The position numbers were made by a program, and so were the translations under genes. A stretch of DNA of 64,000 nucleotides from Sepiola atlantica (lineage: Eukaryota; Mollusca; Cephalopoda; Sepiida; Sepiolidae): positions 79,009,445 through 79,073,444 of the forward strand of contig OY744523.1 of assembly GCA_963556195.1 (NCBI GenBank), given 5' to 3'. The notes beneath the pieces were generated by a model. It saw nothing but the letters and a program-made list of their open reading frames with translations, was not told the DNA's origin and made no database searches. This document shows positions 21,769 through 33,363 of this stretch, in pieces; positions within the stretch are counted from its first letter, which is position 1; every line of letters starts with the position of its first letter.

Positions 21769-24678
21769 ATTTAGAAGGAAAACATAATTATTAGGAATGG
21801 TAATCCACCAACATTATAAATCGAACTGACATTGTCAATGTGAAAAAAAGACAAATAAGAAAGGGATTTAGAAGGAAAAACTGATTATTAGGAATGGTAA
21901 TCCACCATCATTAGAAATCGAACTGACATTGTCAATGTGAAAAAAAGACAAATGAGAAAGGCATTTAGAAGGACAAACTGATTATTAGGAATGGTAATCC
22001 ACCAACATTAGAAATCGAACTGACATTGTCAATGTGAAAAAAAGACACATGAGAAAGGCATTTAGAAGGACAAACTGATTATTAGGAATGGTAATCCACC
22101 AACATTAGAAATCGAACTGACATTGTCAATGTGAAAAAAAGACACATGAGAAAAGCATTTAGAAGGACAAACTGATTATTAGGAATGGTAATCCACCAAC
22201 ATTAGAAATCGAACTGACATTGTCAATGTGAAAAAAAGACAAATGAGAAAGGGATTTAGAAGGACGAACTGATTATTATGAATGGTAATCCACCAACATT
22301 AGAAATCGAACTGACATTGTCAATGTGAAAAAAAGACAAATGAGAAAGGCACTTAGAAGGACAAACTGATTATTAGGAATGGTAATCCACCAACATTAGA
22401 AATCGAACTGACATTGTCAATGTGAAAAAAAGACAAATGAGAAAGGCACTTAGAAGGACGAACTGATTATTAGGAATGGTAATCCACCAACATTAGAAAT
22501 CGAACTGACATTGTCAATGTGAAAAAAAGACACATGAGAAAGGCATTTAGAAGGACAAACTGATTATTAGGAATGGTAATCCACCAACATTAGAAATCGA
22601 ACTGACATTGTCAATGTGAAAAAAAGACACATGAGAAAAGCATTTAGAAGGACAAACTGATTATTAGGAATGGTAATCCACCAACATTAGAAATCGAACT
22701 GACATTGTCAATGTGAAAAAAAGACACATGAGAAAGGCATTTAGAAGGACAAACTGATTATTAGGAATGGTAATCCACCAACATTAGAAATCGAACTGAC
22801 ATTGTCAATGTGAAAAAAAGACACATGAGAAAAGCATTTAGAAGGACAAACTGATTATTAGGAATGGTAATCCACCAACATTAGAAATCGAACTGACATT
22901 GTCAATGTGAAAAAAAGACACATGAGAAAGGCATTTAGAAGGACAAACTGATTATTAGGAATGGTAATCCACCAACATTAGAAATCGAACTGACATTGTC
23001 AATGTGAAAAAAAGACAAATGAGAAAGGCACTTAGAAGGACAAACTGATTATTAGGAATGGTAATCCACCAACATTAGAAATCGAACTGACATTGTCAAT
23101 GTGAAAAAAAGACACATGAGAAAGGCATTTAGAAGGACAAACTGATTATTAGGAATGGTAATCCACCAACATTAGAAATCGAACTGACATTGTCAATGTG
23201 AAAAAAAGACACATGAGAAAAGCATTTAGAAGGACAAACTGATTATTAGGAATGGTAATCCACCAACATTAGAAATCGAACTGACATTGTCAATGTGAAA
23301 AAAAGACACATGAGAAAGGCATTTAGAAGGACAAACTGATTATTATGAATGGTAATCCACCAACATTAGAAATCGAACTGACATTGTCAATGTGAAAAAA
23401 AGACAAATGAGAAAGGCACTTAGAAGGACAAACTGATTATTAGGAATGGTAATCCACCAACATTAGAAATCGAACTGACATTGTCAATGTGAAAAAAAGA
23501 CAAATGAGAAAGGCACTTAGAAGGACGAACTGATTATTAGGAATGGTAATCCACCAACATTAGAAATCGAACTGACATTGTCAATGTGAAAAAAAGACAC
23601 ATGAGAAAGGCATTTAGAAGGACAAACTGATTATTAGGAATGGTAATCCACCAACATTAGAAATCGAACTGACATTGTCAATGTGAAAAAAAGACACATG
23701 AGAAAAGCATTTAGAAGGACAAACTGATTATTAGGAATGGTAATCCACCAACATTAGAAATCGAACTGACATTGTCAATGTGAAAAAAAGACACATGAGA
23801 AAGGCATTTAGAAGGACAAACTGATTATTAGGAATGGTAATCCACCAACATTAGAAATCGAACTGACATTGTCAATGTGAAAAAAAGACACATGAGAAAA
23901 GCATTTAGAAGGACAAACTGATTATTAGGAATGGTAATCCACCAACATTAGAAATCGAACTGACATTGTCAATGTGAAAAAAAGACACATGAGAAAGGCA
24001 TTTAGAAGGACAAACTGATTATTAGGAATGGTAATCCACCAACATTAGAAATCGAACTGACATTGTCAATGTGAAAAAAAGACACATGAGAAAAGCATTT
24101 AGAAGGACAAACTGATTATTAGGAATGGTAATCCACCAACATTAGAAATCGAACTGACATTGTCAATGTGAAAAAAAGACAAATGAGAAAGGGATTTAGA
24201 AGGACGAACTGATTATTATGAATGGTAATCCACCAACATTAGAAATCGAACTGACATTGTCAATGTGAAAAAAAGACAAATGAGAAAGGCACTTAGAAGG
24301 ACAAACTGATTATTAGGAATGGTAATCCACCAACATTAGAAATCGAACTGACATTGTCAATGTGAAAAAAAGACAAATGAGAAAGGCACTTAGAAGGACG
24401 AACTGATTATTAGGAATGGTAATCCACCAACATTAGAAATCGAACTGACATTGTCAATGTGAAAAAAAGACACATGAGAAAGGCATTTAGAAGGACAAAC
24501 TGATTATTAGGAATGGTAATCCACCAACATTAGAAATCGAACTGACATTGTCAATGTGAAAAAAAGACAAATGAGAAAGGGATTTAGAAGGACGAACTGA
24601 TTATTATGAATGGTAATCCACCAACATTAGATATCGAGCTGACATTGTCAATGTGAAAAAATGACAAATGAGAAAGGG
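21769..24678. repeat. 97-bp satellite, exactly 30 tandem units
   Basis: Units start every 97 bp from 21769 (ATTTAGAAGGA...) to 24582 with no length variation: 30 x 97 = 2910 bp. The edge units (first two and last) carry private changes, while the inner ones differ only at diagnostic sites: ATTTAG or ACTTAG, GGACAAAC or GGACGAAC, TTAGGAAT or TTATGAAT, GACAAATG or GACACATG, and GAAAGGC, GAAAAGC or GAAAGGG. Each unit contains the dyad ACATTGTCAATGT and an A-run. No frame is open across units (97 is not a multiple of 3). Confidence 0.98.
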
Positions 24679-24985
24679 AGATATACTATAAATTATTCAA
24701 ATGCCTAAAGAAATTATATCATCTCAAACCGGATCCTTGGGAATAGAAAAATAGAAATTGCTTAGAATTTTTAAAATCAGACAGTTAACTCTATTCAAGT
24801 GAATAGTCCATATTTAATCTTTATAAACCAAGAAAAGGGATTGATCAAATAATAGATATCGTAGCCATTTTAATGATTATCAGATAGACAGTAAAAGTCA
24901 ATAAGAAAATATAGAAATATTAATGGTTCTGTTTTGGATTACTTTTTTTTAGATGAGGATTGATAATTTAAATTATTTAGATTAT
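24679..24985. other. AT-rich sequence, no gene
   Basis: Nothing recognisable between the satellite and the dispersed repeat that follows. Confidence 0.55.
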
Positions 24986-25220
24986 TCAGATCTCATCTTG
25001 GCTGTTATTCTCACAACGTTTCGGCCAATATAACCATCGACCTTCTTCAGATGCATCTTGTCGGACTCGGGAATCTCTCTGTCAAACTCTGGAATCTATA
25101 CGAAATTTTGAATGAAACACTTTATTTAATTCAAAGTTCTACCCAAGAAGAACAAAATTCATGATGAGGATGTCAAGCATGAAAGGGTTAGGGCACGATC
25201 ATCGTAATAACCCAGGCCAG
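24986..25220 (-). mobile_element. SINE-body-like dispersed repeat
   Basis: On the minus strand, GATGCATCTGAAGAAGG, then GGCCGAAACGTTGTGAG, then CCAAGATGAGA resembles the body of the tRNA-headed SINE at 27390-27690 (GCACCTGAAGAAGGCTAAAT ... CCAAGATAGAGA). No tRNA head is visible here. The CTGAAGA...GAAAC arrangement also resembles a degenerate hammerhead core. Confidence 0.5.
25188..25213. repeat. left arm of a widely spaced inverted repeat
   Basis: CACGATCATCGTAATAACCC followed by AGGCCAG is the near-complement of 27237-27262 (CTGGCCTGGTTATTACGATG and so on), 2 kb away. Both arms lie beside SINE-like sequence. Confidence 0.6.
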
Positions 25221-25244
25221 AGTCGAGTTTTTCTGGTGACGTCA

Positions 25245-25274
25245 TTGATAGTGGTTAGTAAGAACCACTATCAA
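25245..25274. repeat. perfect 12-bp hairpin
   Basis: TTGATAGTGGTT and its exact complement flank the 6-nt loop AGTAAG. Confidence 0.95.
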
Positions 25275-25530
25275 GAGGTCCGGAAGTGCCAAAGGCAATG
25301 AGGCTGAGGAGGATGCGTGAGAGTTCATCTTTTTTCAGCAAGTTACCAGGGCGAGCAGACTGCCCCATAGGATTTATTCATGCACTTGGAAATCATTGTT
25401 AACTTGTTCCTGCCTTTGTGACTTTATTTCCTGTCTTGCTGAAGCCGAAACTATACTCTTAGTTCTATTAATTGTATTAATGAATATTAAATCAGACTAA
25501 TGTACTATCTTTCAATGCTTAATTCGGGGA

Positions 25531-25590
25531 GCGGGGTAGTGTAGTATCTGTTCTGTGTTCATGAGTCCATCTTCCCAGACATCATCTCCT
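25531..25590 (+). repeat. U2-core dispersed repeat fragment
   Basis: GTGTAGTATCTGTTCT (25539-25554) is identical to the U2 snRNA branch-point-recognition segment. It is followed by GTTCATGAGTCCATCTTCCC, a tail shared with the tandem units at 35524-35805 (TGTCATGAGACCATCCTCCC). Confidence 0.65.
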
Positions 25591-27236
25591 TCTTTTATAA
25601 ATAAAATAAAATTAAAGTACCTTATTTATGAATGTCAAGCGCGAACGCAGACCCTATAATATTTTTATAAATAAAATAAAGTAAACTCTATTTCCTTTTT
25701 ATAGATGTGAAAATAAACGCAGACACCACAATTTTTTAATAAATGAAATTAAATCAAAGGTATTTCCTTTTTATAGATGTCAAACGCGAAAGAAAATAAT
25801 ATTAAATTACAACATAGCCGCCAACGCTTAAGGCATTGCATTAAAGTTCGATTTTCAAGTCTTTAAAAAATAAATTAGAGTTTCATTTCGGGATAAAAAT
25901 ACAATTTAAGACTAATTAATAAATTTTATCTAAAATTTGTGCAAAAATCAAACGAAATAAGCGAGATATTCAAATAATAATATATTGTAAATAAACTGTT
26001 CGTTTTTAATTTCTTGAAAAATTGTTCGTTTGGAAAAAAAGAATTTCCCCCTCAAAAATGACTGTTTTAATTTATTACAAAGTTTTACTATATTATAAAT
26101 AAATGTTGGTTTTGCAAAAACAAAAAAACAAACACACATTTTAATTTATTTCAATAAATCTTCTATTAATGAATTATTTTGAATTATTGATTTTGTGTTA
26201 TTTGTAATCTTTCATGTTTGATATACTTTCCATGTTTGATTTACTTTTAAGTTAAAAAAATCAAAGGTTGTCTGCCGTTGATGCTACTGTTGCTCTTTAC
26301 AAATGTAAACAAAAATCTCTATTCTGCACAAGTGCCTTAAGTTGAACTATTTAGTAAATTGAAAAGTTTTTTTTTTAGTTTTAGGTGCTTATTCGTAATA
26401 CTCCACCCGTTTTTCTCAACTTTTTTACTGACCAATTTTTTTTATTTTTTCGGTGTATCATATCGCTAGAGAATTCCGTGTTTTTTGGAAATTATTTCCA
26501 AATATTTTAGATTTTAGGAAGGGGATCAGTTTTCTATATAAATTGGATACAAATTTAAAAAAAAATATTTCTGTGTACAATTACCTATCATGTCGCTAGA
26601 GAATTCCGGGTTTAGTCTAATAGAAATACAAAAGTAGTTTAATTGATAGAAATTGAAATTGCTATTCATTCAGCATTCTGGATTAATGAGAGAATCAAGA
26701 AACATCATTCATTCTTTAAAAAAATGAGAGCAACTCTTATCAAATTATTCAGCAAAAATTTGTCTTCTTCTTCTTGAGATATTTCCATGCAGCCTAACAG
26801 ATAGTCTTTTCATTCGATGTAGACCAGATTGTCATAACAATCAACTCAAACATTAAAAATATCCGTAAAGAATGAACTTATTTAAAGAATTAATATTAAA
26901 TCAGACAAATTAATTTTCAAAGAAAAATTTTCATGTTTTAAATTTTTTAAGATTTATGACAACACCATTTTATTATTAAGTATTAATTTAATGTTTACTG
27001 TCTAGCCTACACAAATTACACAAAATAATACATTTGCACTAAGATTTCTAATAAAGTAATTGGTTAATTATATCCATGATCGTTAATTAATAAATACTGA
27101 AAATTTCATTAAAATTGATTGATTTCCTGAATTTTGGTGAATTTTTGAGTGAAGAGAGATGTCAAAATGCCAATAGTCTGACTGTTCGACAGATCTTGTT
27201 TGCTACTTTATAGCATGACATAATTTTCCAGTGCAC
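25591..27236. other. AT-rich intergenic sequence
   Basis: Includes two loosely repeated segments at 25597-25770 (TATAAATAAAATAAA plus TCCTTTTTATAGATGT words, about 65-75 bp apart) and two at 26456 and 26586 (ATCATATCGCTAGAGAATTCC-like). No gene recognised. A 63-codon minus-strand frame at 25948-26139 has no domain. Confidence 0.5.
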
Positions 27237-27389
27237 TGGCCTGGTTATTACGATGGTCGTGGTTAGGGGGTCTAGGATGGAAGGGATTTCTAATCATTAG
27301 TTTTGTTTTACTGCAATTGAACTTTGCCACCATTTACAAAATGATTCCAAGAATTTTAGATATTTTTTAGAACAGGACTTATTTACATT

Positions 27390-27690
27390 ATTTGGACCAT
27401 TGTCTCTATCTTGGATGTTACAATTTTCACAATATTTGAATATTTAGCCTTCTTCAGGTGCATTCTTTCATAGTTGGTAACATTCTGGGAATTTTGAATC
27501 GAACCTTTTTTTGAACAAATCTGTTGGAGTAGATTGTCTCTCATTTCGTGTTACCATGTTTAGATATCAGTTATGTTTCTCTTCAGTCCCCTCACCCGGG
27601 ATTGAACTCACAACATTAAGATATGATTCACTCAGAAATATATATTAACCAATACTTTTATCTACTTAGCAATCTTGGATAATTGGGGTT
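27390..27690 (-). mobile_element. tRNA-derived SINE, tRNA-Lys-like head
   Basis: On the minus strand the head reads TTGCTAAGTAG (A-box-like, 27662-27672), then an anticodon-region TCTTAAT compatible with Lys (CTT), then GTTCAATCCCGGGTG (B box, 27597-27607). A body of about 200 bp follows, ending in GCACCTGAAGAAGGCTAAAT and CCAAGATAGAGA. The spacing between the boxes is longer than in a tRNA, and no acceptor stem forms, so this is a SINE head and not a tRNA gene. tRNA-Lys-derived SINEs are known from cephalopods. Confidence 0.65.
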
Positions 27691-28894
27691 GGGATGTTAT
27701 AAACTTAATGTTTCTAGTATGATTATTTACCTATACTCATATTGCATGTTGTATGCTTATATTGTAATTATTTAATTATTATTGTCAGCATTATTACTTC
27801 TAATTTTGAAATTATCTGCCCTTGCTTTCTTAATTGTTGTGTTCATCCCTATATTTGATCTAAGTAAGAAGTTGTTGTAGCCTTGCATATCTGTTGATTA
27901 TTTGAGTTGTCTGAATTTCTAGTGTTACTCTTTCTTATTTAAACCTCATTGCACAGGGGGGGGGAGCATACAGCAGTCTCAAATCATAATATTGAAATAT
28001 GCAAGAAGCTTCAAAAGAAGCCATTTTATTACTTTAGATTTTCTCTCATTTATCGCAAGTGTTCAGTTTGTGTGTTTTCATTAATGCAAAACTTACGTCG
28101 CCTAATCTAGAGGTTTGCACTGTGTAGCAAAGTCTCAAACGTTTTGCTCTCAAACTTCTTGCCAGGTATGAAACTCTCAACATTCATAAAAAAATCTCTG
28201 TCAATGACAAAAGAAAGAGAAGACAGACTCAACTAGAAGAAGGTTATTATCAATACATGGTTTCATGGTCACGAACATTGTTCTCTGGGTAGCATTTTCA
28301 AACTAATGTATTTTATGTATGAGATATTTCCCCACATTGATATACACATGTTAAATGAATGAGGTTTTAGAATATAATCGTTTTCTAAACTGAACCAATA
28401 ATTGTGAAGATTGTTCGGTCACATCGAAATGAACATTCAGTTTTTCACTGATTCCATTTTACCACAAAACAACGCATTAATTATTTCGCAGCAAAGTTGT
28501 TTTTTCACCGAAAATTGGCTATGATCGCTCTAACTACACTAAAGAGTATGAAATAAGGGTGGGGTAGAGGTGCTCATATTCGACCCCCCCCCCCGTAGCA
28601 TCAATTAAGCAATGTAGCTTCTTACAAAATCACGCATCCAATATTTGATCAACGTTTATCATCATTTCATAAGTCTAGTTTAGTATCTTAGTTATAACTC
28701 GTTATGGCTATTATCACAGGAATGACATGCTCAACAAGTTTTCTTATGATCACACAATTGTGACGGCACATATAACTATTAATTATCAACAATATTTTCT
28801 TAAACAGGAAGATGTTGAAAAGAACAGTTAATTCATTATTGATGAGCTTTTTTGTTATGAAATATATTTTATATGCATATTTCCTAGTGTTATT
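27691..28894. other. AT-rich intergenic sequence
   Basis: Contains G-runs at 27957-27965 and C-runs at 28587-28596 but no recognised gene, RNA or element. Confidence 0.5.
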
Positions 28895-28906
28895 ACACAC
28901 ACACAT

Positions 28907-28958
<52 letters not shown>
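28895..28958. repeat. (CA)n(TA)n microsatellite
   Basis: Short CA run followed by about 22 AT units. Confidence 0.95.
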
Positions 28959-28961
<3 letters not shown>

Positions 28962-29842
28962 GTTTGAATTAGCTACTAGCCACCATCCTCGAGTGTCTTC
29001 GGTCTCTTTGTACAAGAGTTTGTAAGGACAACCTGACACGAGGATACTTCACCCTCCAAGTAAACCATGAAGAAATATTCAAAAAACATAGTATTCAAAG
29101 TCCAAATAAGATCCCCTCGACACAGCTATAACTGGCTCATATGAGGAATGGTAAAGTAAAGGAATGATGTACCTTTCCCAAGTAATTTTACCTCAAGTAA
29201 CAGCACTTAGCTGGATACTCCACCAGACTAGATGAATTCTTGTCCTGGAATTCGGTAAGACCAATAGACCACAAGAAAGATATAATATTACATAGTTTAC
29301 TGATCAATTGAGGAGAGGAAAATTAATATTCTTAACTTCTTTACTAACTTAACGTTTGACAGGTAAAGGAGAACTTTAATGGAATATTGAATATCTATGT
29401 ATCTCATATAGAAATCTAGTGTTAGCCCAAGGAAGAGACCCCTTGATTTCTGAGAACTTCAACTGAAGTAAAATGAAACAAAAAAGAGAGATGAAGTTAC
29501 AGATATTCATTGGTTATCGACTTTGCATAGTATATTCGAGTTCTGCTCAGACCATTACATCACTTTTACGAATACCCTTGAGAAAGGTATGAATACATCT
29601 CTCCTCCCCTAGAGATATGGGTGAAATAGCAGGGTAGACTAAACACTCAATCCAAAATATAGAAGAAGTTATGACAAAATAGGTTATTGACACATGACAC
29701 ACTATGCACCTGTACATACATTTCTTGCCTGATGGAGAGAGTGGGTATTGTTCTCCACAAACTATGATCCACTATACGCTGTAATCAAATTCATCTGTGG
29801 AGGTTCTCTTATAATCAGATGATCAAATATTGTTCTTGACAG

Positions 29843-29845
<3 letters not shown>
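28959..29845. other. less AT-biased sequence between two (AT)n tracts, no gene
   Basis: Stops in all frames. Not recognised. Its bracketing by two (AT)n tracts, as with the SINEs nearby, hints at a longer dispersed element, but only other copies could show this. Confidence 0.4.

Positions 29846-29934
<89 letters not shown>
29846..29934. repeat. (TA)n microsatellite
   Basis: About 44 uninterrupted TA units. Confidence 0.98.
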
Positions 29935-29936
<2 letters not shown>

Positions 29937-29989
29937 CATTGCTCATTAGGTAAAACTAATTCGAGCTTCCGGCATTTGACAATGTTTAC

Positions 29990-30134
29990 ATTGAGCCAGT
30001 GTCGTGTGATAGCTCAATGGTAGAAGCGCTGACTGTCAGCTCGATGGTCGAGTTTTCATCCTGGTTTGAAGCACTAGCTGGTCTAGCCGTACTGAAGAGT
30101 TGTGATACAGCGAAACAGTCTGTATGTGGATGAC
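29990..30134 (+). mobile_element. tRNA-derived SINE with (AT)n tail
   Basis: A-box TAGCTCAATGG (30010-30020) and B-box-like GGTCGAGTTTTC (30046-30057) form a tRNA-like head. The 3' part, TCTAGCCGTACTGAAGAG then TGTGATACAGCGAAACAGTC then TGTATGTGGATGA, runs into (AT)n. The same 3' part occurs at 56827-56880 with about six differences in 58 bp. The head lacks a foldable acceptor stem, so it is not a tRNA gene. Confidence 0.8.
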
Positions 30135-30136
30135 TA

Positions 30137-30173
<37 letters not shown>

Positions 30174-30216
30174 TGGGGAAGAGAAACCTAGCAGAGTGGT
30201 CTATTTTTAATAAATA

Positions 30217-30270
<54 letters not shown>
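30135..30270. repeat. two (AT)n tracts after the SINE
   Basis: AT runs at 30135-30173 and 30221-30270, separated by 47 bp of other sequence. The first is the SINE tail. Confidence 0.95.
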
Positions 30271-30273
<3 letters not shown>

Positions 30274-30299
30274 CACATAATACACCATATATTTCATAT

Positions 30300-31140
30300 T
30301 AAATGAAAAGAAAAAAGCCATACTAATATTTTCAAAAAGCAATAAGCAAAAATCTTATACACCAGCGACTTCTCTCATAAACAGACATCTTCTCTTACCT
30401 ATCCATGCCAATAATACAATAATTTACAACACTCTAAATAAACTAGGAATTCCAACAATACAAGCTATAAAACAAACATTAAAAACAACAAAACATTTTT
30501 TACCCACATCTTATACAGATATATACACTATCCCATGCAGTAATTGTCATCAGATATACGTAGGGGAAACTCAATGGGAACTAAAGAAAAGGCTTGGTGA
30601 ACATAAAAGATGTATAAAAATAACAATTCTCTGAACACACTTTTTTACTATGCATTACAACACGATAATTCTTTTAATTTTGGGCGGGCTAGAATCGTTA
30701 AATTCATTGGTAATAAATCTCGACGAAGACTTCTTGAATCAGTACTCATTATAAACTCTAACCAAATTAAACAACGTAATGGCTTCTACAATTTGTCTCC
30801 TTTAATCAGCAAACTAATTTTATCCAGACAAAACTTGAATTTAGATCCAAGCTAGCTATTTTATACCACACTTCTGACATACTCTACACATAATATCGAT
30901 AATAAAATAGCAAAAACAAAATAGATGTAAATAAATAAAAACATCCGTTTCATTTCATCAACATTTTACGCATTTCAAATTCCAATAGCTGTTTTATTTC
31001 GAAAAAAGAACAAAACCACATTTTTTAATATTCTAACGACTATTTTTTAAATCCATCATCCCGAAACGTTGTGAAATAAATAATATTTTCGTTCACCTTT
31101 TTCATTTTCCATTATATGTAGAAGGATGAAAAGGAATTAG
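30300..31140 (+). mobile_element. Penelope-like element, C-terminal part with GIY-YIG endonuclease domain
   Basis: The plus strand encodes, in one frame, LPIHANNTIIYNTLNKLGIP, then YTIPCSNCHQIYVGETQWEL, then KKRLGEHKRC. A one-base frameshift near 30612 passes to the frame of 30610-30855: NNNSLNTLFYYALQHDNSFN, then IGNKSRRRLLESVLIINSN, then RNGFYNLSPLISKLIL and a stop at 30853. This is the linker plus GIY-YIG module of Penelope-like retroelements. YTI and YVG stand for GIY and YIG, R of KKRL is the likely catalytic Arg and E of LLES the metal-binding Glu. The reverse transcriptase is missing. About 170 bp after the stop lies CCCGAAACGTTGTGAAATAA, the end motif shared with 32473 and 60483. Dead: 5' truncated and frameshifted. 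Confidence 0.88.
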
Positions 31141-31808
31141 AAAAGCGACGGAGGCAGATCTTTTTTCAATTCAGTTGCTCAATGCAAGGTATATTCCGCA
31201 AAAAAGCAATTTATTCAATTAATTTTTTCCTTAAGCCAGGCTTTTCAAAGATCAAAATCTTATCATCAGAGGACATTGCTGGGATAGATAAGTTGGCAAA
31301 GGCCAAGATTTAAAATTTGAAAAACTAAAATAAAGATTGTGGGGGTAAAAACAAGGCAAAAAGCTGTCCGAATGCAAGCAAGTGTCCGATTGCAAAAAAA
31401 ATCCGGCGTCAAAAAGTCCAGCAGAGAAAGTGATATGTAGGTAGATCGTTAGAAGGCACTGGAAAAAAAATTTAGAGGTTTCAAAGTTAAATTCCAGAAA
31501 CCACCATCTTCAGGTGTGGCCAAAATAGATAGAATCCAGAGGGTAAAAAGTCCAATAGAGGGTTCGTTCGTGGATGCAACAAGGCTCAGTAATTCGTGAG
31601 GTGGGAAATATAAGCCATATCAAAAAGTCTATCTGGGCTGAAAATCATAAAATAAGTTGAAATTGACGAAGAGACAGCGAATTAATATTTAAAAGCTAGG
31701 CCAAGATCCCAATTGCCCGTGATAAACAAGACCGTCTATCCGGTATATTGAGCTGTATACTTTTCACAATAGGTTTTACCTTTCCTAAAAGTTTGCTTTT
31801 AGTTCTCC

Positions 31809-31812
<4 letters not shown>
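31141..31812. other. intergenic sequence following the Penelope-like fragment
   Basis: Short repeated words such as AAAAAGTCCA (three times) and AAGTGTCCG, and CCACCATCTTCAGGTGTGG, which forms a small imperfect dyad. No gene recognised. Confidence 0.45.

Positions 31813-31899
<87 letters not shown>
31813..31899. repeat. (TA)n(TG)n microsatellite
   Basis: About 31 TA units followed by about 12 TG units. Open frames nearby are repeat by-products. Confidence 0.97.
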
Positions 31900-31905
<6 letters not shown>

Positions 31906-31939
31906 ATATGTATCTCTCTCTCATGTATATATATATATA

Positions 31940-32545
31940 TATACATTAAATATAAATACATTACTTTCCCCTCCCTATATCTTATTTCCCCCTCTTCCCC
32001 CCGTTACACCATTCTCTTATACAACCTTCTATATTCAATTCTCCCTTTCTCCTGCTTCAATAACCGCTTATCTTACCTCTATAAACATGACGCACGCTTC
32101 CGCCTGTACCCTCATGGTTTAAATAATCCAGACCGCTACCACCACCCACAACACACCTTCCACAGTTAACTTACTTTCTCTCACTGCTACCATCTTTTTG
32201 AGCCCATAATTTATATTTTTATAAGCAACCCTTTGGGCTTACATCACACATGCTCCCTCCTCCTCTCTAATCGTTTTAATAGCTCCGACCGCTACTATAT
32301 TTCCCCACACACACTTTCCACAGTTAACTCAAATTCTCCCACTGCTACTACATATTTGTAGTCCATAATTTATCTTTTCATAAGCGGCCTTTTGAGCTGT
32401 ACTCCTCATACTGCTGTTGTTCTAAATATTTGTACTTGGGTGTTATTTCTTCAGACCACCTACTCTGGGGAAGTCTTGAAATAAAGACGAAACGTTGATG
32501 AATACATAAATAATATTTTTGGTTTTCCTTTTTTCATTTCCCATC
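31940..32545 (+). mobile_element. possible retroelement UTR with a tandem duplication and hammerhead-like end
   Basis: Two units of about 130-165 bp are tandem. Each contains GACCGCTAC, TTCCACAGTTAACT, CACTGCTAC, CCATAATTTAT and ATAAGC(A/G)(A/G)CC (first about 32130-32290, second about 32290-32420). The stretch ends with CTGGGGAAGTCTT, GAAATA, AAGACGAAACG. That is a 5-bp stem flanked by a CUGANGA-like and a GAAAC box, as in a hammerhead ribozyme core. The end motif recurs at 60483 and, more loosely, after the Penelope-like fragment at 31055, so I infer a Penelope-type terminal region. Confidence 0.4.
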
Positions 32546-33086
<541 letters not shown>

Positions 33087-33102
33087 ATATATTTTTTAAA
33101 TA

Positions 33103-33363
33103 TCAAAGTGTTTTTTCACCTACAGACGACGTCGTTTTGGGCTCTCTTACCCTCATCCGTGCAGAAGTGGCAGTTGCAGGTGGTCCCATGGGCTCAAATA
33201 CAATTTGTAGATTCAGGCTAGAATCACAAGACAAATGCTCGGAACCACACAGCCGCGAGAAATCGACACAGACAGTAATTGAAATTAAAATGCACTTACT
33301 CGGAAGGCAGGGGGAGGCATCTTGTCGTCCACAGTGTTCAACGCTCGAGCAGAATTTGCTCAT
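33103..33363 (-). other. GC-richer island, possible exon or old element
   Basis: A 260-bp island clearly richer in G, C and CpG than its surroundings. The minus strand is open for 86 codons and is cysteine-rich (FCSSVEHCGRQDASPCLPSK, then CVDFSRLCGSEHLSC). Possible minus-strand splice donors are CGAGTAAGTG and GAGGGTAAGAG. On the plus strand TTTTTTCACCTACAG at 33110-33124 is a good acceptor-like site. No family can be named and the two strands give conflicting splice cues, so this is only a candidate. Confidence 0.2.

Noticed and set aside
21769..24678. CRISPR-like array
   Set aside because: The 97-bp units are contiguous with no unique spacers, and the surrounding sequence is eukaryotic.
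30001..30062. Functional tRNA gene
   Set aside because: A- and B-box-like words are present, but no acceptor stem can form and the segment continues into a SINE body and (AT)n tail.
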